The notes under the pieces are model-generated. The model was not told the origin of the DNA and made no database searches. It saw only the letters and a list, made by a program, of their open reading frames with translations. Source: Chloroflexota bacterium (GTDB lineage Bacteria; Chloroflexota; Anaerolineae; Anaerolineales; UBA11858). From it: DNA of 47,669 nucleotides. The translations under genes and the position numbers were made by a program. Shown piece after piece: positions 7,680 through 16,118 of this stretch (its first letter is position 1; each line of letters starts with the position of its first letter). The stretch lies in assembly GCA_016865865.1 (NCBI GenBank), contig VGOC01000017.1, forward strand, positions 1-47,669. The letters are read 5' to 3'.

Positions 7680-8306
7680 CTATACGAATATCTCGTTGAC
7701 CGCATCCATCACCAGGCGGCCACCGAAGAACAACAGCAGCAGACCGCTGAGGGCGAAAACAGCCTGCTGAAACTTGTTTCCGAAGAACTGCCCACCCTTG
7801 AACGAAAGCGCCGACAAGAACCAATCCCAGATAAAATCGCAGAGCCAGTGGCCTACAGCGAAAGCGACGAACCCCAACACGCCGAACTCCACCGAGCGCA
7901 GGATCAAAGACGCGCCCACCGTCACCCACCAGACCAGGAAATAGGGGTTGCCAAGGCTGAACAGAATCCCAGCCAACATAGGTGAGCGAGAATCCGCCCG
8001 CTGCTCTTGTGAAAGCATTCCTTGGCGGGCGCTGCGCAGCATCCCGATCCCCATCCACAAAATGAACAGCCCGCCTGCGACGCCAATCCCAGCTCTGAGG
8101 TAAGCTGCATCCAATAATCTCCCTACGCCAAAGAAGACCGCTGCCATCAAGGGGAATTCGACCAGTCCGTGTCCGATGGCGACCAGCACGCCAGCGTTCG
8201 GAGACTCGTTTCCTTTACCAACCACAACCGCAGTGATAGGGCCAGGGGCCATCACCCCGGATAGCGAGATCAGGACCGCTTCAGAGATAAATAACCAAAA
8301 GGACAT
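7680..8306 (-). CDS. LysE/RhtB-family exporter
   Basis: 208 residues with about six membrane helices. The N-terminal signature SGVMAPGPITAVVVGKG contains the conserved PGP turn of the LysE/RhtB amino-acid exporters, and GILFSLGNPYFLVWW matches the family's NPK/NPY region. It probably exports a small amphiphilic metabolite or amino acid; the specificity cannot be told. It is the first gene of a four-gene minus-strand run (LysE, DinB, radical SAM, PilZ). Confidence 0.85.
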   Translation of the reverse strand: MSFWLFISEAVLISLSGVMAPGPITAVVVGKGNESPNAGVLVAIGHGLVEFPLMAAVFFGVGRLLDAAYLRAGIGVAGGLFILWMGIGMLRSARQGMLSQEQRADSRSPMLAGILFSLGNPYFLVWWVTVGASLILRSVEFGVLGFVAFAVGHWLCDFIWDWFLSALSFKGGQFFGNKFQQAVFALSGLLLLFFGGRLVMDAVNEIFV

Positions 8307-8404
8307 AAGGCCAGAAATCTCCTATCGAATATTCGAAAAAGCGCGCAATCGGGGTTAGCAGATGGCAGTAAAGAATGACCCCAGGTAAACCAAAATTTGA
8401 CTGG

Positions 8405-8935
8405 TCATATACGCCTACTGATTTGTTGAACAAAAGCAGAAACAATTAAGGCAATGCACCAATAGAAGACGAACTCGAAGATACCAAAAACCAGGGCCGA
8501 CGCGGCGCTCACTCCCACCAGGATCGGACATTTTTGGAGCAAACCTCTGCTGTAGATGGCGTGCAGGTGTCCAGGGAGAGAGTGTAATCCCCCCATCAGG
8601 AAAAACCATCCCAAAGGGTTGCCTGGCAGGCGCAGGGAGATCCACCAGAAGAGATAGCCTAGCAACCCTTCGGCCAGCCCAAACGGGACCACGATCCACC
8701 TGACCCATTCGGGAAGCACGTACTGATAACACGAATCCCAAAAAGTGTAAGTTGCCCAGGTATAGATCGCGCCCCAGAAAACCAGGGAGAAAATTGTCAA
8801 CGCGGGTTGGAGTTCTCGGTAGGCGCCCTTTTTCAAACGCCAGACCAGTATGCCGACCAAGATAACATCAATCAGAGCAGCAACCAGGGCGGCTATCCAA
8901 TAGATTTGCGATGTGGCTTGAATGTCAGTAGGCAT
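8405..8935 (-). CDS. Membrane protein of unknown function
   Basis: 176 residues with four clear hydrophobic segments: around IYWIAALVAALIDVILVGIL, ALTIFSLVFWGAIYTWATYTF, RWIVVPFGLAEGLLGYLFW, and a C-terminal one in ALVFGIFEFVFYWCIALIV. The loops are rich in Trp, Tyr and Pro. I do not recognise a family. AAAGGT lies nine bases before the ATG. It is separated from the LysE gene by about 100 bases and from plsY by about 50, so operon membership is unclear. Confidence 0.6.
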   Translation of the reverse strand: MPTDIQATSQIYWIAALVAALIDVILVGILVWRLKKGAYRELQPALTIFSLVFWGAIYTWATYTFWDSCYQYVLPEWVRWIVVPFGLAEGLLGYLFWWISLRLPGNPLGWFFLMGGLHSLPGHLHAIYSRGLLQKCPILVGVSAASALVFGIFEFVFYWCIALIVSAFVQQISRRI

Positions 8936-8983
8936 TCTCGAATACCTTTGTCGGGATCAGGATTCTCGACTGGAACCGCCATC

Positions 8984-9550
8984 TCAGGCTACCGCATGAC
9001 GGGCGCGCCAATTCTGGAGCAGCTTCTTCAATCCGATAGTCGGCAAGAGCAGCACGAGATACCAGGCCGGCCCGCCTGTCACCCAAACCAATCCGGCGAA
9101 AGAGCCGAAGCCGATCGCGCAGCTCTTATCCCAATGACGGGTGAGGAACAGGGCAATGATGAATAAAACGAAACCGATCGTCGTCTGCAGGGGCGCGATC
9201 ATCCCAAAAACCCCAACCATGGTGGCCATGCCCTGCCCACCGCGAAAACCCACGAATAACGAAAAATCGTGCCCAATCACAGCCAGCGCTCCCGCCAGAT
9301 AAACCCCCCAAGGCGCCAGGTCGAGGAAGCGCGCCAACTCCACTGCCAGCGCTCCTTTCATGATATCAACGACGCCGACCAGGATTCCCTCCCGCCTGCC
9401 AACCATCAGGAAAGCGTTTTTGGCGCCCATATTGCCATCCCCCAGCCGCCAGATCTCCTTCTTGCCGATGAACTGGGCAACCAGGTAAGCCGAGGGAAAG
9501 GACCCTAATAAATATGAAATGATAAGAACCAGCGCGATCTGAGTAGACAA
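8984..9550 (-). CDS. plsY: Glycerol-3-phosphate acyltransferase PlsY
   Basis: 188 residues, typical of PlsY, with five membrane spans. All three cytoplasmic-loop motifs are present: SYLLGSFPSAYL near the N terminus, GDGNMGAKNAF, and IGHDFSLFVGFRGGQGMAT. The enzyme transfers an acyl group from acyl phosphate to glycerol-3-phosphate, the first step of phospholipid synthesis. The start is a TTG with a strong GGAGG six bases upstream. Methionine replaces the commonly seen threonine in GNMGAKN, a conservative variation of GNxGxxN. Confidence 0.9.
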   Translation of the reverse strand: MSTQIALVLIISYLLGSFPSAYLVAQFIGKKEIWRLGDGNMGAKNAFLMVGRREGILVGVVDIMKGALAVELARFLDLAPWGVYLAGALAVIGHDFSLFVGFRGGQGMATMVGVFGMIAPLQTTIGFVLFIIALFLTRHWDKSCAIGFGSFAGLVWVTGGPAWYLVLLLPTIGLKKLLQNWRARHAVA

Positions 9551-9572
9551 TTCAGGCCTCCTTTTACAGAAT

Positions 9573-9650
9573 CAGTACTTCACGAAAGATGATCCAAGAC
9601 CCGTCTGCGGGTCGCTCGGGGACGGGCTCCTGAGTTTTCGTGAACTACTG
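9573..9650. repeat. Palindromic repeat, family ACTTCACGAAA/GACCCGTC (copy 2, best preserved)
   Basis: The outer arms are CAGTACTTCACGAAA and TTTTCGTGAACTACTG, near-perfect reverse complements. Inside, GACCCGTC pairs with GACGGGCTC. The element shares this whole order with the repeat at 2541-2608. It lies upstream of both plsY (minus) and the TIR gene (plus). It is best described as a miniature palindromic element. Confidence 0.75.
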
Positions 9651-9751
9651 AGAATCGATACGAAGTGAAGAAAGGCGATGAGGTAATCGGATACTCTCAT
9701 TGTATATCAAAATCGTTCGAGTTCAATAGGCTAAATGAACTTTCACACGGC

Positions 9752-9778
9752 TTGAATCAGCGTTCGATAAGGTATAAT
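9752..9778 (+). promoter_or_regulatory. Likely promoter of the TIR-TPR gene
   Basis: A perfect -10 box TATAAT at 9773-9778 is preceded by TTGAAT at 9752-9757 with a 15-base spacer, slightly shorter than ideal. The transcript would carry a ~20-base leader with AAGGAG six bases before the ATG at 9807. Confidence 0.55.
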
Positions 9779-9806
9779 GAGAAAATCACGAACGTAAGGA
9801 GCAACT

Positions 9807-10718
9807 ATGGCTGGAGTATTCATCTCCTACCGGCGGGCGGACAGCGCCGGATGGTCGGGCCGCCTGTTCGACCATCTCAGCAACCGCTTTGGCAGCGATC
9901 TGGTTTTCCAGGATTTCGATGACATCCCCCCGGGGGGTGATTTCGTCGAGGTGATCCGCTCAGCCCTTCAGGAATGCGAGGCCTGCCTAGTGATGATCGG
10001 CCCATACTGGCTGGTGAATCAACAGGGTCAACGCCGCCTGGACAATCCCGAGGATGTGCTGCGCATGGAAATCGCCCTGGCGATGGAAAACCAACTCGTC
10101 GTGATTCCCACCCTCGTCGGCGGCGCAATGATGCCCGGCGCGGACGATCTCCCGGAACCGTTGAAAAAACTATCCAGGTTGAACGCTGTCGAAATCAGCG
10201 ATCGCCGTTGGAATTACGATGTATCCGTGCTGTTGGATTATTTGAGCAAATTGATCACGCCAGGCCGGGGGAAATACTCTCTGAGCGAAGCTCAGCAGGA
10301 AGCAAACAACTTGCAGACACGCTATTTCGAGCAGTATTCGCATGACGCCAGCGCAGCCCTCGAAGTTGCCCAGGAAGGCCTGTCTTACCTCGACCGCGTC
10401 ACACCCCTCTATCCGCAAGATTCCTACCTTCAAGTATTGCGAGGCTATTTTCACAAGAACAAAGCCATGGCGCTGCGCGATCTTGGGCGCGCGCAGGAAT
10501 GCCAGGCAGCTCTCGACGTTGCAGATCAGGTTTTCAGCACGATGATCCAGGAGAATGACGAGGATGCCGCTGCATGGAATGGAAAAGGAAGCGTCGAAAC
10601 ACTGCGCGGAAATTTCAGCCAGGCTTTAGCTTATATTGACCGCGCCCTCGAGATCGCCCCCAATTACCAGGCTGCCCAATCCGACAGGGAGAAAATCCTT
10701 GGCTCTATAAAACCTTGA
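9807..10718 (+). CDS. TIR-domain protein with C-terminal TPR repeats
   Basis: 303 residues. The TIR domain occupies about 1-140: GVFISYRRADSAGWSGRLFD is the first strand and box, VFQDFDDIPPGGDF the BB-loop region, and VLRMEIALAM carries Glu88 at the place of the catalytic glutamate of NAD-cleaving TIR domains. About 165-300 is helical with TPR-like units (AAALEVAQEGLSYLD, AWNGKGSVETLRGNFSQALAYIDRALEIAPNYQ). TIR-TPR proteins can be NADases in defence or signalling scaffolds. No obvious activator or partner is encoded next to it. Strong SD (AAGGAG) and a good -10 box are present. Confidence 0.85.
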   Translation: MAGVFISYRRADSAGWSGRLFDHLSNRFGSDLVFQDFDDIPPGGDFVEVIRSALQECEACLVMIGPYWLVNQQGQRRLDNPEDVLRMEIALAMENQLVVIPTLVGGAMMPGADDLPEPLKKLSRLNAVEISDRRWNYDVSVLLDYLSKLITPGRGKYSLSEAQQEANNLQTRYFEQYSHDASAALEVAQEGLSYLDRVTPLYPQDSYLQVLRGYFHKNKAMALRDLGRAQECQAALDVADQVFSTMIQENDEDAAAWNGKGSVETLRGNFSQALAYIDRALEIAPNYQAAQSDREKILGSIKP

Positions 10719-10834
10719 ACTGAGTTCACTTCGCTGGCGATAGCCAGAAGAAGAAATGTCACCCTTCTTCCTGGCGCAACCTTACCAAAGGTTCATTGAC
10801 ACATCCGATAAAATACACAACAATTACAGTGTAT

Positions 10835-10955
10835 GAGTTCACTGAAAAAACTCCTGAACAAGGGGGCGGGGCGGCATAAATGGGGGTGCATGCTGCGCAC
10901 ACACCCCCATTTATGCCGCCCCGTATTCTCTCATCGTAGTTTTTTCAGTGGACTC
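10835..10955. repeat. 121-bp palindromic element (copy 1)
   Basis: The termini are GAGTTCACTGAAAAAACT and the complement of GAGTCCACTGAAAAAACT. The centre is a perfect stem, GGGGCGGCATAAATGGGGGTG against its reverse complement, around a TGCTGCGCA loop. An element of the same length with the same termini lies at 23642-23762. It fills the gap between the TIR and GIY-YIG-like genes. It encodes nothing and could be a non-autonomous mobile element. Confidence 0.85.
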
Positions 10956-10985
10956 AGTGGATGATATTCGGAAGACGAACCTCGT

Positions 10986-11738
10986 ATGGAAGAGATAAAA
11001 GTCAAATTCGCGACCGAGAATCGAGAGCTTATCAGGCCCAGGTTCGCGGGGATATATTTCTTGATGCAAGGGGAGCAAGTTGTTTTCATTGGCGAGGATA
11101 AGGATATCAGACATCAGATCAACAAGCGCCTCGAACAAGGCCTTCGGTTCGACAGCATCGGTATCAGCCCCTTCGACGGGAAAGATAAAAAAAGAAGGGC
11201 ATTGGCGCAAAGGCTGATCCAGAAATATCAACCCGTACACAACAAGATCGAGCACAAGGAAGCTGCATCACCTGCATGGACACAGCAGAAACGCCGCAGC
11301 CAACCGGCCAAAAAGGTCAGCCTGCCTCAGTCCAGGCCGGGCTTGATTCAGCCCAGGCTAACAAATGGGTCGCTGCAACTCCCAGTAGCCGCCCCTAAAC
11401 AAACCGTCGAGAGCATCCAACCCCAGGCCATCACGCCCGACAATAACGAACAGCGTCGAGAAATTCGAAAGCCTGTCATTACGGCGGAAGCAAGAGAATC
11501 ACTCATCAAGTGGACCGAAAAAATGACTCAGGAGACCTACTGGGAGATGGCCTTCGAGAAACCTTCTGTTCAGCCCCTCGAGAAAAGCAGCGATCTACCT
11601 GCATGGCTGATCAACCTGGCCGATGAAACCTTATTCGGGGATATCTACATCAAGACAGAAAAACCCGGCGTACCAACATGGATGAAGGATTTAGATGTGG
11701 GCAAACCCTTGGGGAAATCAGTCCCCCCCTTTGGTTAG
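10986..11738 (+). CDS. Degenerate GIY-YIG-like domain protein with disordered linker
   Basis: 250 residues. Residues ~20-95 show the GIY-YIG strand order: AGIYFLMQGEQ for the first strand, VVFIGEDKDIRHQINKRL for the YIG strand and helix, then a late QKYQPVHNKIEH segment ending in the family-like Asn. The usual second Tyr and catalytic Arg are not clearly in place, so nuclease activity is doubtful. About 95-175 is low-complexity, rich in Gln, Pro and Arg. The tail contains Trp-rich repeats (LPAWLINLADETLFGD, VPTWMKDLDVG) that may be short binding motifs. It ends overlapping the convergent NAGPA fusion by four bases (TTAG). Confidence 0.5.
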   Translation: MEEIKVKFATENRELIRPRFAGIYFLMQGEQVVFIGEDKDIRHQINKRLEQGLRFDSIGISPFDGKDKKRRALAQRLIQKYQPVHNKIEHKEAASPAWTQQKRRSQPAKKVSLPQSRPGLIQPRLTNGSLQLPVAAPKQTVESIQPQAITPDNNEQRREIRKPVITAEARESLIKWTEKMTQETYWEMAFEKPSVQPLEKSSDLPAWLINLADETLFGDIYIKTEKPGVPTWMKDLDVGKPLGKSVPPFG

Positions 11739-13486
11739 AAAATGCCAGATGAAGTGAAATGATAGGCGATTTTCCCATCCAATAGACCGAAGGTGTCGTT
11801 TCCATCCTCGACACGCAGAACATTCTCACGATCAAGATACCTGGCTCGAATCCCCAAATGGTTCGAGACCGCCCTTTCCTTCCCTTCGCTGGGGGTATTG
11901 ACCACCTTGGGGACGCCATAATCATCCACTGCTAAAGCGCTCGATCCGCCGCCATCCAGGCTGATGGCATTCCGGACGCCCAATTCCAGGTTCAGGGAGG
12001 CCAACTCTTTCAAGGTCAACGCCTCCCGAAGGGAATCTTTCGCCCCCTGCACCACAGCGAGAATCAACCAATTATCTCCGGTCAGACCTAGCGACGTGCG
12101 CGGCGCTAAGGTCTTGCAATACACTTCTGGTTTGGCGCAGGTTCGAAGTTTGAGATTGATCGCCCCATTCTTGACTAATGTGTGCGAACCTGAGATGGCA
12201 TCCCAGATAACTGTCGGGGGCGTCCCCCCTACCTGTACTCGATTGCTCCTCGAAATATAGACCGTGGGTTCGGGAGATGGCGCCGAATACTGCACCCCCT
12301 CGGAGACAGCCAGACCTTTAGGATTGGTCCAGTTCAGCCACTCGTCGCCATTGACCGCCAATTGCACGCCGTAGTGGATCATGAAATCCGAGGTTGTCTT
12401 CCCCAAACCCTCGGGAGGAGTCACCATCAAATCAATACTAGAGTCATTCAAGTTGATACCGATAATATGCGCTGTATGCTGGCGCGGCGTCGAGCGAACG
12501 AGCTTCTTGTAAAAGACGCTCTTGAATATCTCGATAGAGCCTGAAAGCAAGCGAGAGGAGCGAGTGTTGGCGGTTTCGCGAACAGGCTCGAAGACGCTTT
12601 TGTGATCCCTTGCAATCCAACGGAAATATCTGGAATTTTCGGAGTCTGAATGATCCGTGAGGAGGAAATCCACATCGGGGAGCAACTGAGTGAACAGATG
12701 CTGATACCAGGCTCTTATCTGCGGCTCGCCAACGATCGTCCGAGAGGGAGTAACCAGTGCGCATCGAGGCGCATATAGGCCTGCCATATCGTCTGGGTTC
12801 TTCGTATTCAAAGCCTCGAAGTAACGCCTGACAATATCTTTTTCGGCTTGGGTGGTCTGCCAGGGATAACTCTGGATGACCTGCCATACCCCCTCGAGCT
12901 GCTCGTCTATCCCATGCTCCAACCCTTTCGATACATCCTCCTTCGATTTCAGCGTAACCGGACTGATCGGGATAATCGGCCTGAAAGGCGCCATCTCTCG
13001 AAATTCGCGCTGACAACGGCTGATTTGTCGTCGAAGGTCTTCCATATCAGACGAGGAAAAATGGGGCATGTTGAAATCGCAATATGCCAGGAATTCGGCC
13101 CACGGAATTCGAGGATGATAGGAAGGAAACGAATACGAGCTCAACGCCAGCGGGACATCCGGCAAGCCAAGGCGCAGCTCCTGCAAATAGCTCCGAGCAG
13201 CCAGATTCTTACCTGGCCGCTTGTATTCCTCCTGCACACGGATCACGATACCATCCAGGTGTAAATGGTTGATTTGCCTGATAGCGAAACGGGCTTCCTC
13301 GATAGGACGATCCCCTCGGATATACTGCCATCCCCAAATTTGTACCCCACTCTCTCTTAATGTCTGGGTAGAAGCGATAAGATGGCCCGCGGCAATATCA
13401 ATGATGACAAGATTCACACCAGAATCCTGAACATACCTGGCGACATATCCTGAAACGCTGTATCCACAACTTTCTTTCACATCCAT
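11735..13486 (-). CDS. Three-domain fusion: glycosidase-like barrel, SnoaL/NTF2-like, phosphodiester glycosidase (NAGPA/DUF2233)
   Basis: 583 residues. About 1-210 resembles part of a TIM barrel (LVIIDIAAGHL, VQIWGWQYIRGD, LDGIVIRVQEEY, VPLALSSYSFPS). About 213-295 looks like a SnoaL/NTF2 fold (VRRYFEALNTKNPDDMAGLY, RAWYQHLF). About 335-560 is a NAGPA/DUF2233 phosphodiester glycosidase domain with SLDGGGSSAL at 509-518, the metal/active-site motif, and VNGDEWLNW upstream. NAGPA domains remove N-acetylglucosamine caps from phosphodiesters or hydrolyse wall glycans. No signal peptide is visible at the chosen ATG, odd for a wall enzyme. AGAAGG lies upstream. Confidence 0.72.
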   Translation of the reverse strand: MDVKESCGYSVSGYVARYVQDSGVNLVIIDIAAGHLIASTQTLRESGVQIWGWQYIRGDRPIEEARFAIRQINHLHLDGIVIRVQEEYKRPGKNLAARSYLQELRLGLPDVPLALSSYSFPSYHPRIPWAEFLAYCDFNMPHFSSSDMEDLRRQISRCQREFREMAPFRPIIPISPVTLKSKEDVSKGLEHGIDEQLEGVWQVIQSYPWQTTQAEKDIVRRYFEALNTKNPDDMAGLYAPRCALVTPSRTIVGEPQIRAWYQHLFTQLLPDVDFLLTDHSDSENSRYFRWIARDHKSVFEPVRETANTRSSRLLSGSIEIFKSVFYKKLVRSTPRQHTAHIIGINLNDSSIDLMVTPPEGLGKTTSDFMIHYGVQLAVNGDEWLNWTNPKGLAVSEGVQYSAPSPEPTVYISRSNRVQVGGTPPTVIWDAISGSHTLVKNGAINLKLRTCAKPEVYCKTLAPRTSLGLTGDNWLILAVVQGAKDSLREALTLKELASLNLELGVRNAISLDGGGSSALAVDDYGVPKVVNTPSEGKERAVSNHLGIRARYLDRENVLRVEDGNDTFGLLDGKIAYHFTSSGIF

Positions 13487-13543
13487 CGAGTAGCCTTCTG
13501 CGCGTGACGATACATCCTTTGCGTGGATGCAATTTTCAGACCG

Positions 13544-15118
13544 TCAACGATTCTCGACCATATATATTACCCCATCTGTGCTCGAAAATAGTACTTCTAA
13601 GTCTGCAACCCTGGCGAGGTCTTCGGGTTCGTAGTAATAAAACCAATCGTTAGGCAAGAACCAGATCAAATAGGATGTATCGGCAGGCCACTGGCTGTAA
13701 TTCGAATACAGCCCTTCAAAATCTGCGCTATCGCCCGAGGGGGAGATGGGCGCCCGGTGAGTAGTCTGGCGCGTAGTGATATACACCGCCGCGGGGTAAT
13801 TGCTATACAGTTTTTTGCCGCCTTCGAACGAAAAACTATCCAAGTATTCAACGAGCGCGGAGCGATGAAATGAAGCCGTATTATACATATTGTATGTAGG
13901 CTCTCCATTCGCTCTGCTGACAACTACATACTTGTATAAGCGGTAGGATGGGTAGGCCAACCATACCAACGCCAATAAGATCAATATAGCGCGCGTGAGC
14001 GCGATGCGTCTTCCTGCAAAAGAATATCTATTCGACAAAGGCTCGAACACCAGGCCCTCGATCACAAGAGCTACAAATAGAAAGGCAAATACGAACAGAG
14101 GGGCATAATACCGATCATCGAAAGAAGCTGAGTGATCATAACCTACCGATGTAAACGTGACGAAGAGGTAATAAAACGGTGAAAACACCAACCATGGAAA
14201 ATGTTTGGGTTCTGCAAGCATCTTGAAGAAAGTCCGCCAGTCCGCTCTTCGATTGAGCAATATCAATAACAACAAACACCCGCCAAGGAGCAGAACAGGA
14301 TCCATATACCGTAGTACTTGATCCGGCAAGAACCAGCGGGCGATCTTGATGACCGAATCATCCAGGTTATATCCGAGGTCAATTCCCCCCGTATCGCGGT
14401 AACCCATGAAGCTTCCTAAGAGTCGATAGTTGCGACCGAACACCCATAGCGCGAATGGCAGCGAGGCCAGCGCGCCAGCCCAAATGGCGTTCCAGAAGGC
14501 CGCCTTTGGATTCCTGCGCAAAGCAACGAACGCCAACACCACAATTGTGAACACTGTGAACACCAGGATGACCCCATGCCAGCGGAGCAAGGCCGCTGCT
14601 CCAGCAACCAGAGTCAACCCCAATAAAGTCGCGGTTTTTGGGCTGGTCAGATAGGTCTCCCCGAGGAGGGCGCAGGCGAGCACCAGAACGATGAAGAGCG
14701 GATCGGAGCTGATGTTCGCCGATAAACGTAACAGGGGCAGCGAAGTCAATGTCGCCAACGAGCTAAGATAGAACCATCCCGATGACGGGCCAAAGACGAG
14801 CCGAAAGAGAAGGCCTGTCAGATAGACAAGCGCTCCAAAGCACAGGGCATTGAGCAGCCAGCCAACGATCACGGTATCCAGACCAGTCAATCCACTGATC
14901 CCGGCCAGCAGCAAGGGGTAGAGAGGCGGCCAATAGATGTATGGCTCGCCGGCGTAATCAGTGAAGCCGAGATTTCGTTTCAGGCTGTCAGCCGTGGAAA
15001 TATAATCTACCGCATCGCCGGAGACTCCCGGCCCGTATGGCGTTGTGGTCAGGAATACGAATAGGATTCCCACGCATCCGAATATCAGCGAAATGATCCA
15101 GGACCGATTAGCTTTCAT
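13544..15118 (-). CDS. GT39/ArnT-like polytopic glycosyltransferase
   Basis: 524 residues from the ATG at 15118. The first loop has GVSGDAVDYISTADSLKRN, the acidic pair typical of GT-C transferases, followed by YIYWPPLYPLLLAG. About ten membrane helices follow and a C-terminal soluble part contains many aromatic residues (YLIWFLPNDWFYYYEPED). GT39-like enzymes use polyprenyl-phosphate sugars to glycosylate proteins or lipids outside the membrane. The chosen start overlaps the upstream toroid gene by 11 bases (ATGAAAGCTAA), suggesting coupling. The acceptor is unknown. Confidence 0.78.
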   Translation of the reverse strand: MKANRSWIISLIFGCVGILFVFLTTTPYGPGVSGDAVDYISTADSLKRNLGFTDYAGEPYIYWPPLYPLLLAGISGLTGLDTVIVGWLLNALCFGALVYLTGLLFRLVFGPSSGWFYLSSLATLTSLPLLRLSANISSDPLFIVLVLACALLGETYLTSPKTATLLGLTLVAGAAALLRWHGVILVFTVFTIVVLAFVALRRNPKAAFWNAIWAGALASLPFALWVFGRNYRLLGSFMGYRDTGGIDLGYNLDDSVIKIARWFLPDQVLRYMDPVLLLGGCLLLLILLNRRADWRTFFKMLAEPKHFPWLVFSPFYYLFVTFTSVGYDHSASFDDRYYAPLFVFAFLFVALVIEGLVFEPLSNRYSFAGRRIALTRAILILLALVWLAYPSYRLYKYVVVSRANGEPTYNMYNTASFHRSALVEYLDSFSFEGGKKLYSNYPAAVYITTRQTTHRAPISPSGDSADFEGLYSNYSQWPADTSYLIWFLPNDWFYYYEPEDLARVADLEVLFSSTDGVIYMVENR

Positions 15119-16118
15119 TCGATTGTGCGGTTTTCGTGAACAAGACAAGGATTCGCGTCGTCCAGTCGAAAATACGATTCTGGGGCGTTCGCCAATCATC
15201 CGAAAAAGGGAAATATCTCAGCGTGGGTGGACGGGGACCGAAATCCCAAAGCCCATCCTCATTCCTTCGATTCCAGAGCCACGATAGGGCATCCTGTGCG
15301 TATTCCACCCAATGAGGGAACCGCTGCGCCAGCAATTCGTGAGAAGCCAGCCAACGGTCGAGGTGAGAGGCGCTTCGAGGGGGAGGAACCGCCCCCAGGC
15401 ATGCGTTGAGATACAGGATGCCCTCGGGTCGCTCCCAGAGCCAGCTCAACAAAGCCCTTTCCAAATCCACTGACAGCAATCCCTCTTCCGAGCCAAGGAT
15501 CGTCAGCGCATAGCGATTCCCCAATACCAGGTAGCTTTCTTTCACGGTTGCCCCAGTCAATTCGGCATGGGCTTCGATTTCATCTTCAGGATCATATTTC
15601 CCTGATCGGAAAGCGCGCCCGGCGATTTCCAGCCACAAACTTCTATCTTTCTCCAAAACCGGGCGATCAGGGTGGCTCAGCGATAGGGTCGCAGCCAGGA
15701 ATAGGCGCATACCCGTTGGCCAGCGATCGTTCTTCTCATGGCGATCAGGATATTCGAGCCGCCCGGACATGACAGCGAGAATATAGTCCGCAGCTCGAAC
15801 GAGGATTGGATGAAAGGCATCCAGCCCCAGGGCTAAAGCTCTCTCGACCCCGATCTCCGTTGTGATGGTCTTTTGCTTCGAGCGCGAATCTCGAGAGTGG
15901 AAGGGGCCCCAACTCCCATCCTGGCGTTGTTCTCGAGCAAGCAATTGCACCTGCCTGCTGTTATCGAGATCCTCTCTGGCCTTCTGTAGTTCGGAATCGG
16001 TGGAGTCAAGTCGAAGGACATCCCGCAATAACCGGTGACGAACGACTGCGCCAGGATTCTCCCTCAGGATCTGCAAGGCGATGGCTTCGATTTCACCAGT
16101 AATCCTAGTCTTCAGCAT
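15108..16118 (-). CDS. Alpha/alpha-toroid (terpene-cyclase/prenyltransferase-like) protein
   Basis: 336 residues, all helical by eye. Two QW-like turns mark a toroid fold: LLAREQRQDGSWGPFHSRD near the N terminus and WNRRNEDGLWDFGPRP near the C terminus. These resemble squalene-hopene-cyclase repeats, but the DXDD catalytic motif is absent, so it is probably not a cyclase. The start is uncertain: the ATG at 16118 overlaps DegV by 14 bases, and an alternative at 16151 overlaps by 47. It is encoded between DegV and the glycosyltransferase. A role in lipid or polyprenyl handling is a guess. Confidence 0.65.
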   Translation of the reverse strand: MLKTRITGEIEAIALQILRENPGAVVRHRLLRDVLRLDSTDSELQKAREDLDNSRQVQLLAREQRQDGSWGPFHSRDSRSKQKTITTEIGVERALALGLDAFHPILVRAADYILAVMSGRLEYPDRHEKNDRWPTGMRLFLAATLSLSHPDRPVLEKDRSLWLEIAGRAFRSGKYDPEDEIEAHAELTGATVKESYLVLGNRYALTILGSEEGLLSVDLERALLSWLWERPEGILYLNACLGAVPPPRSASHLDRWLASHELLAQRFPHWVEYAQDALSWLWNRRNEDGLWDFGPRPPTLRYFPFSDDWRTPQNRIFDWTTRILVLFTKTAQSNES

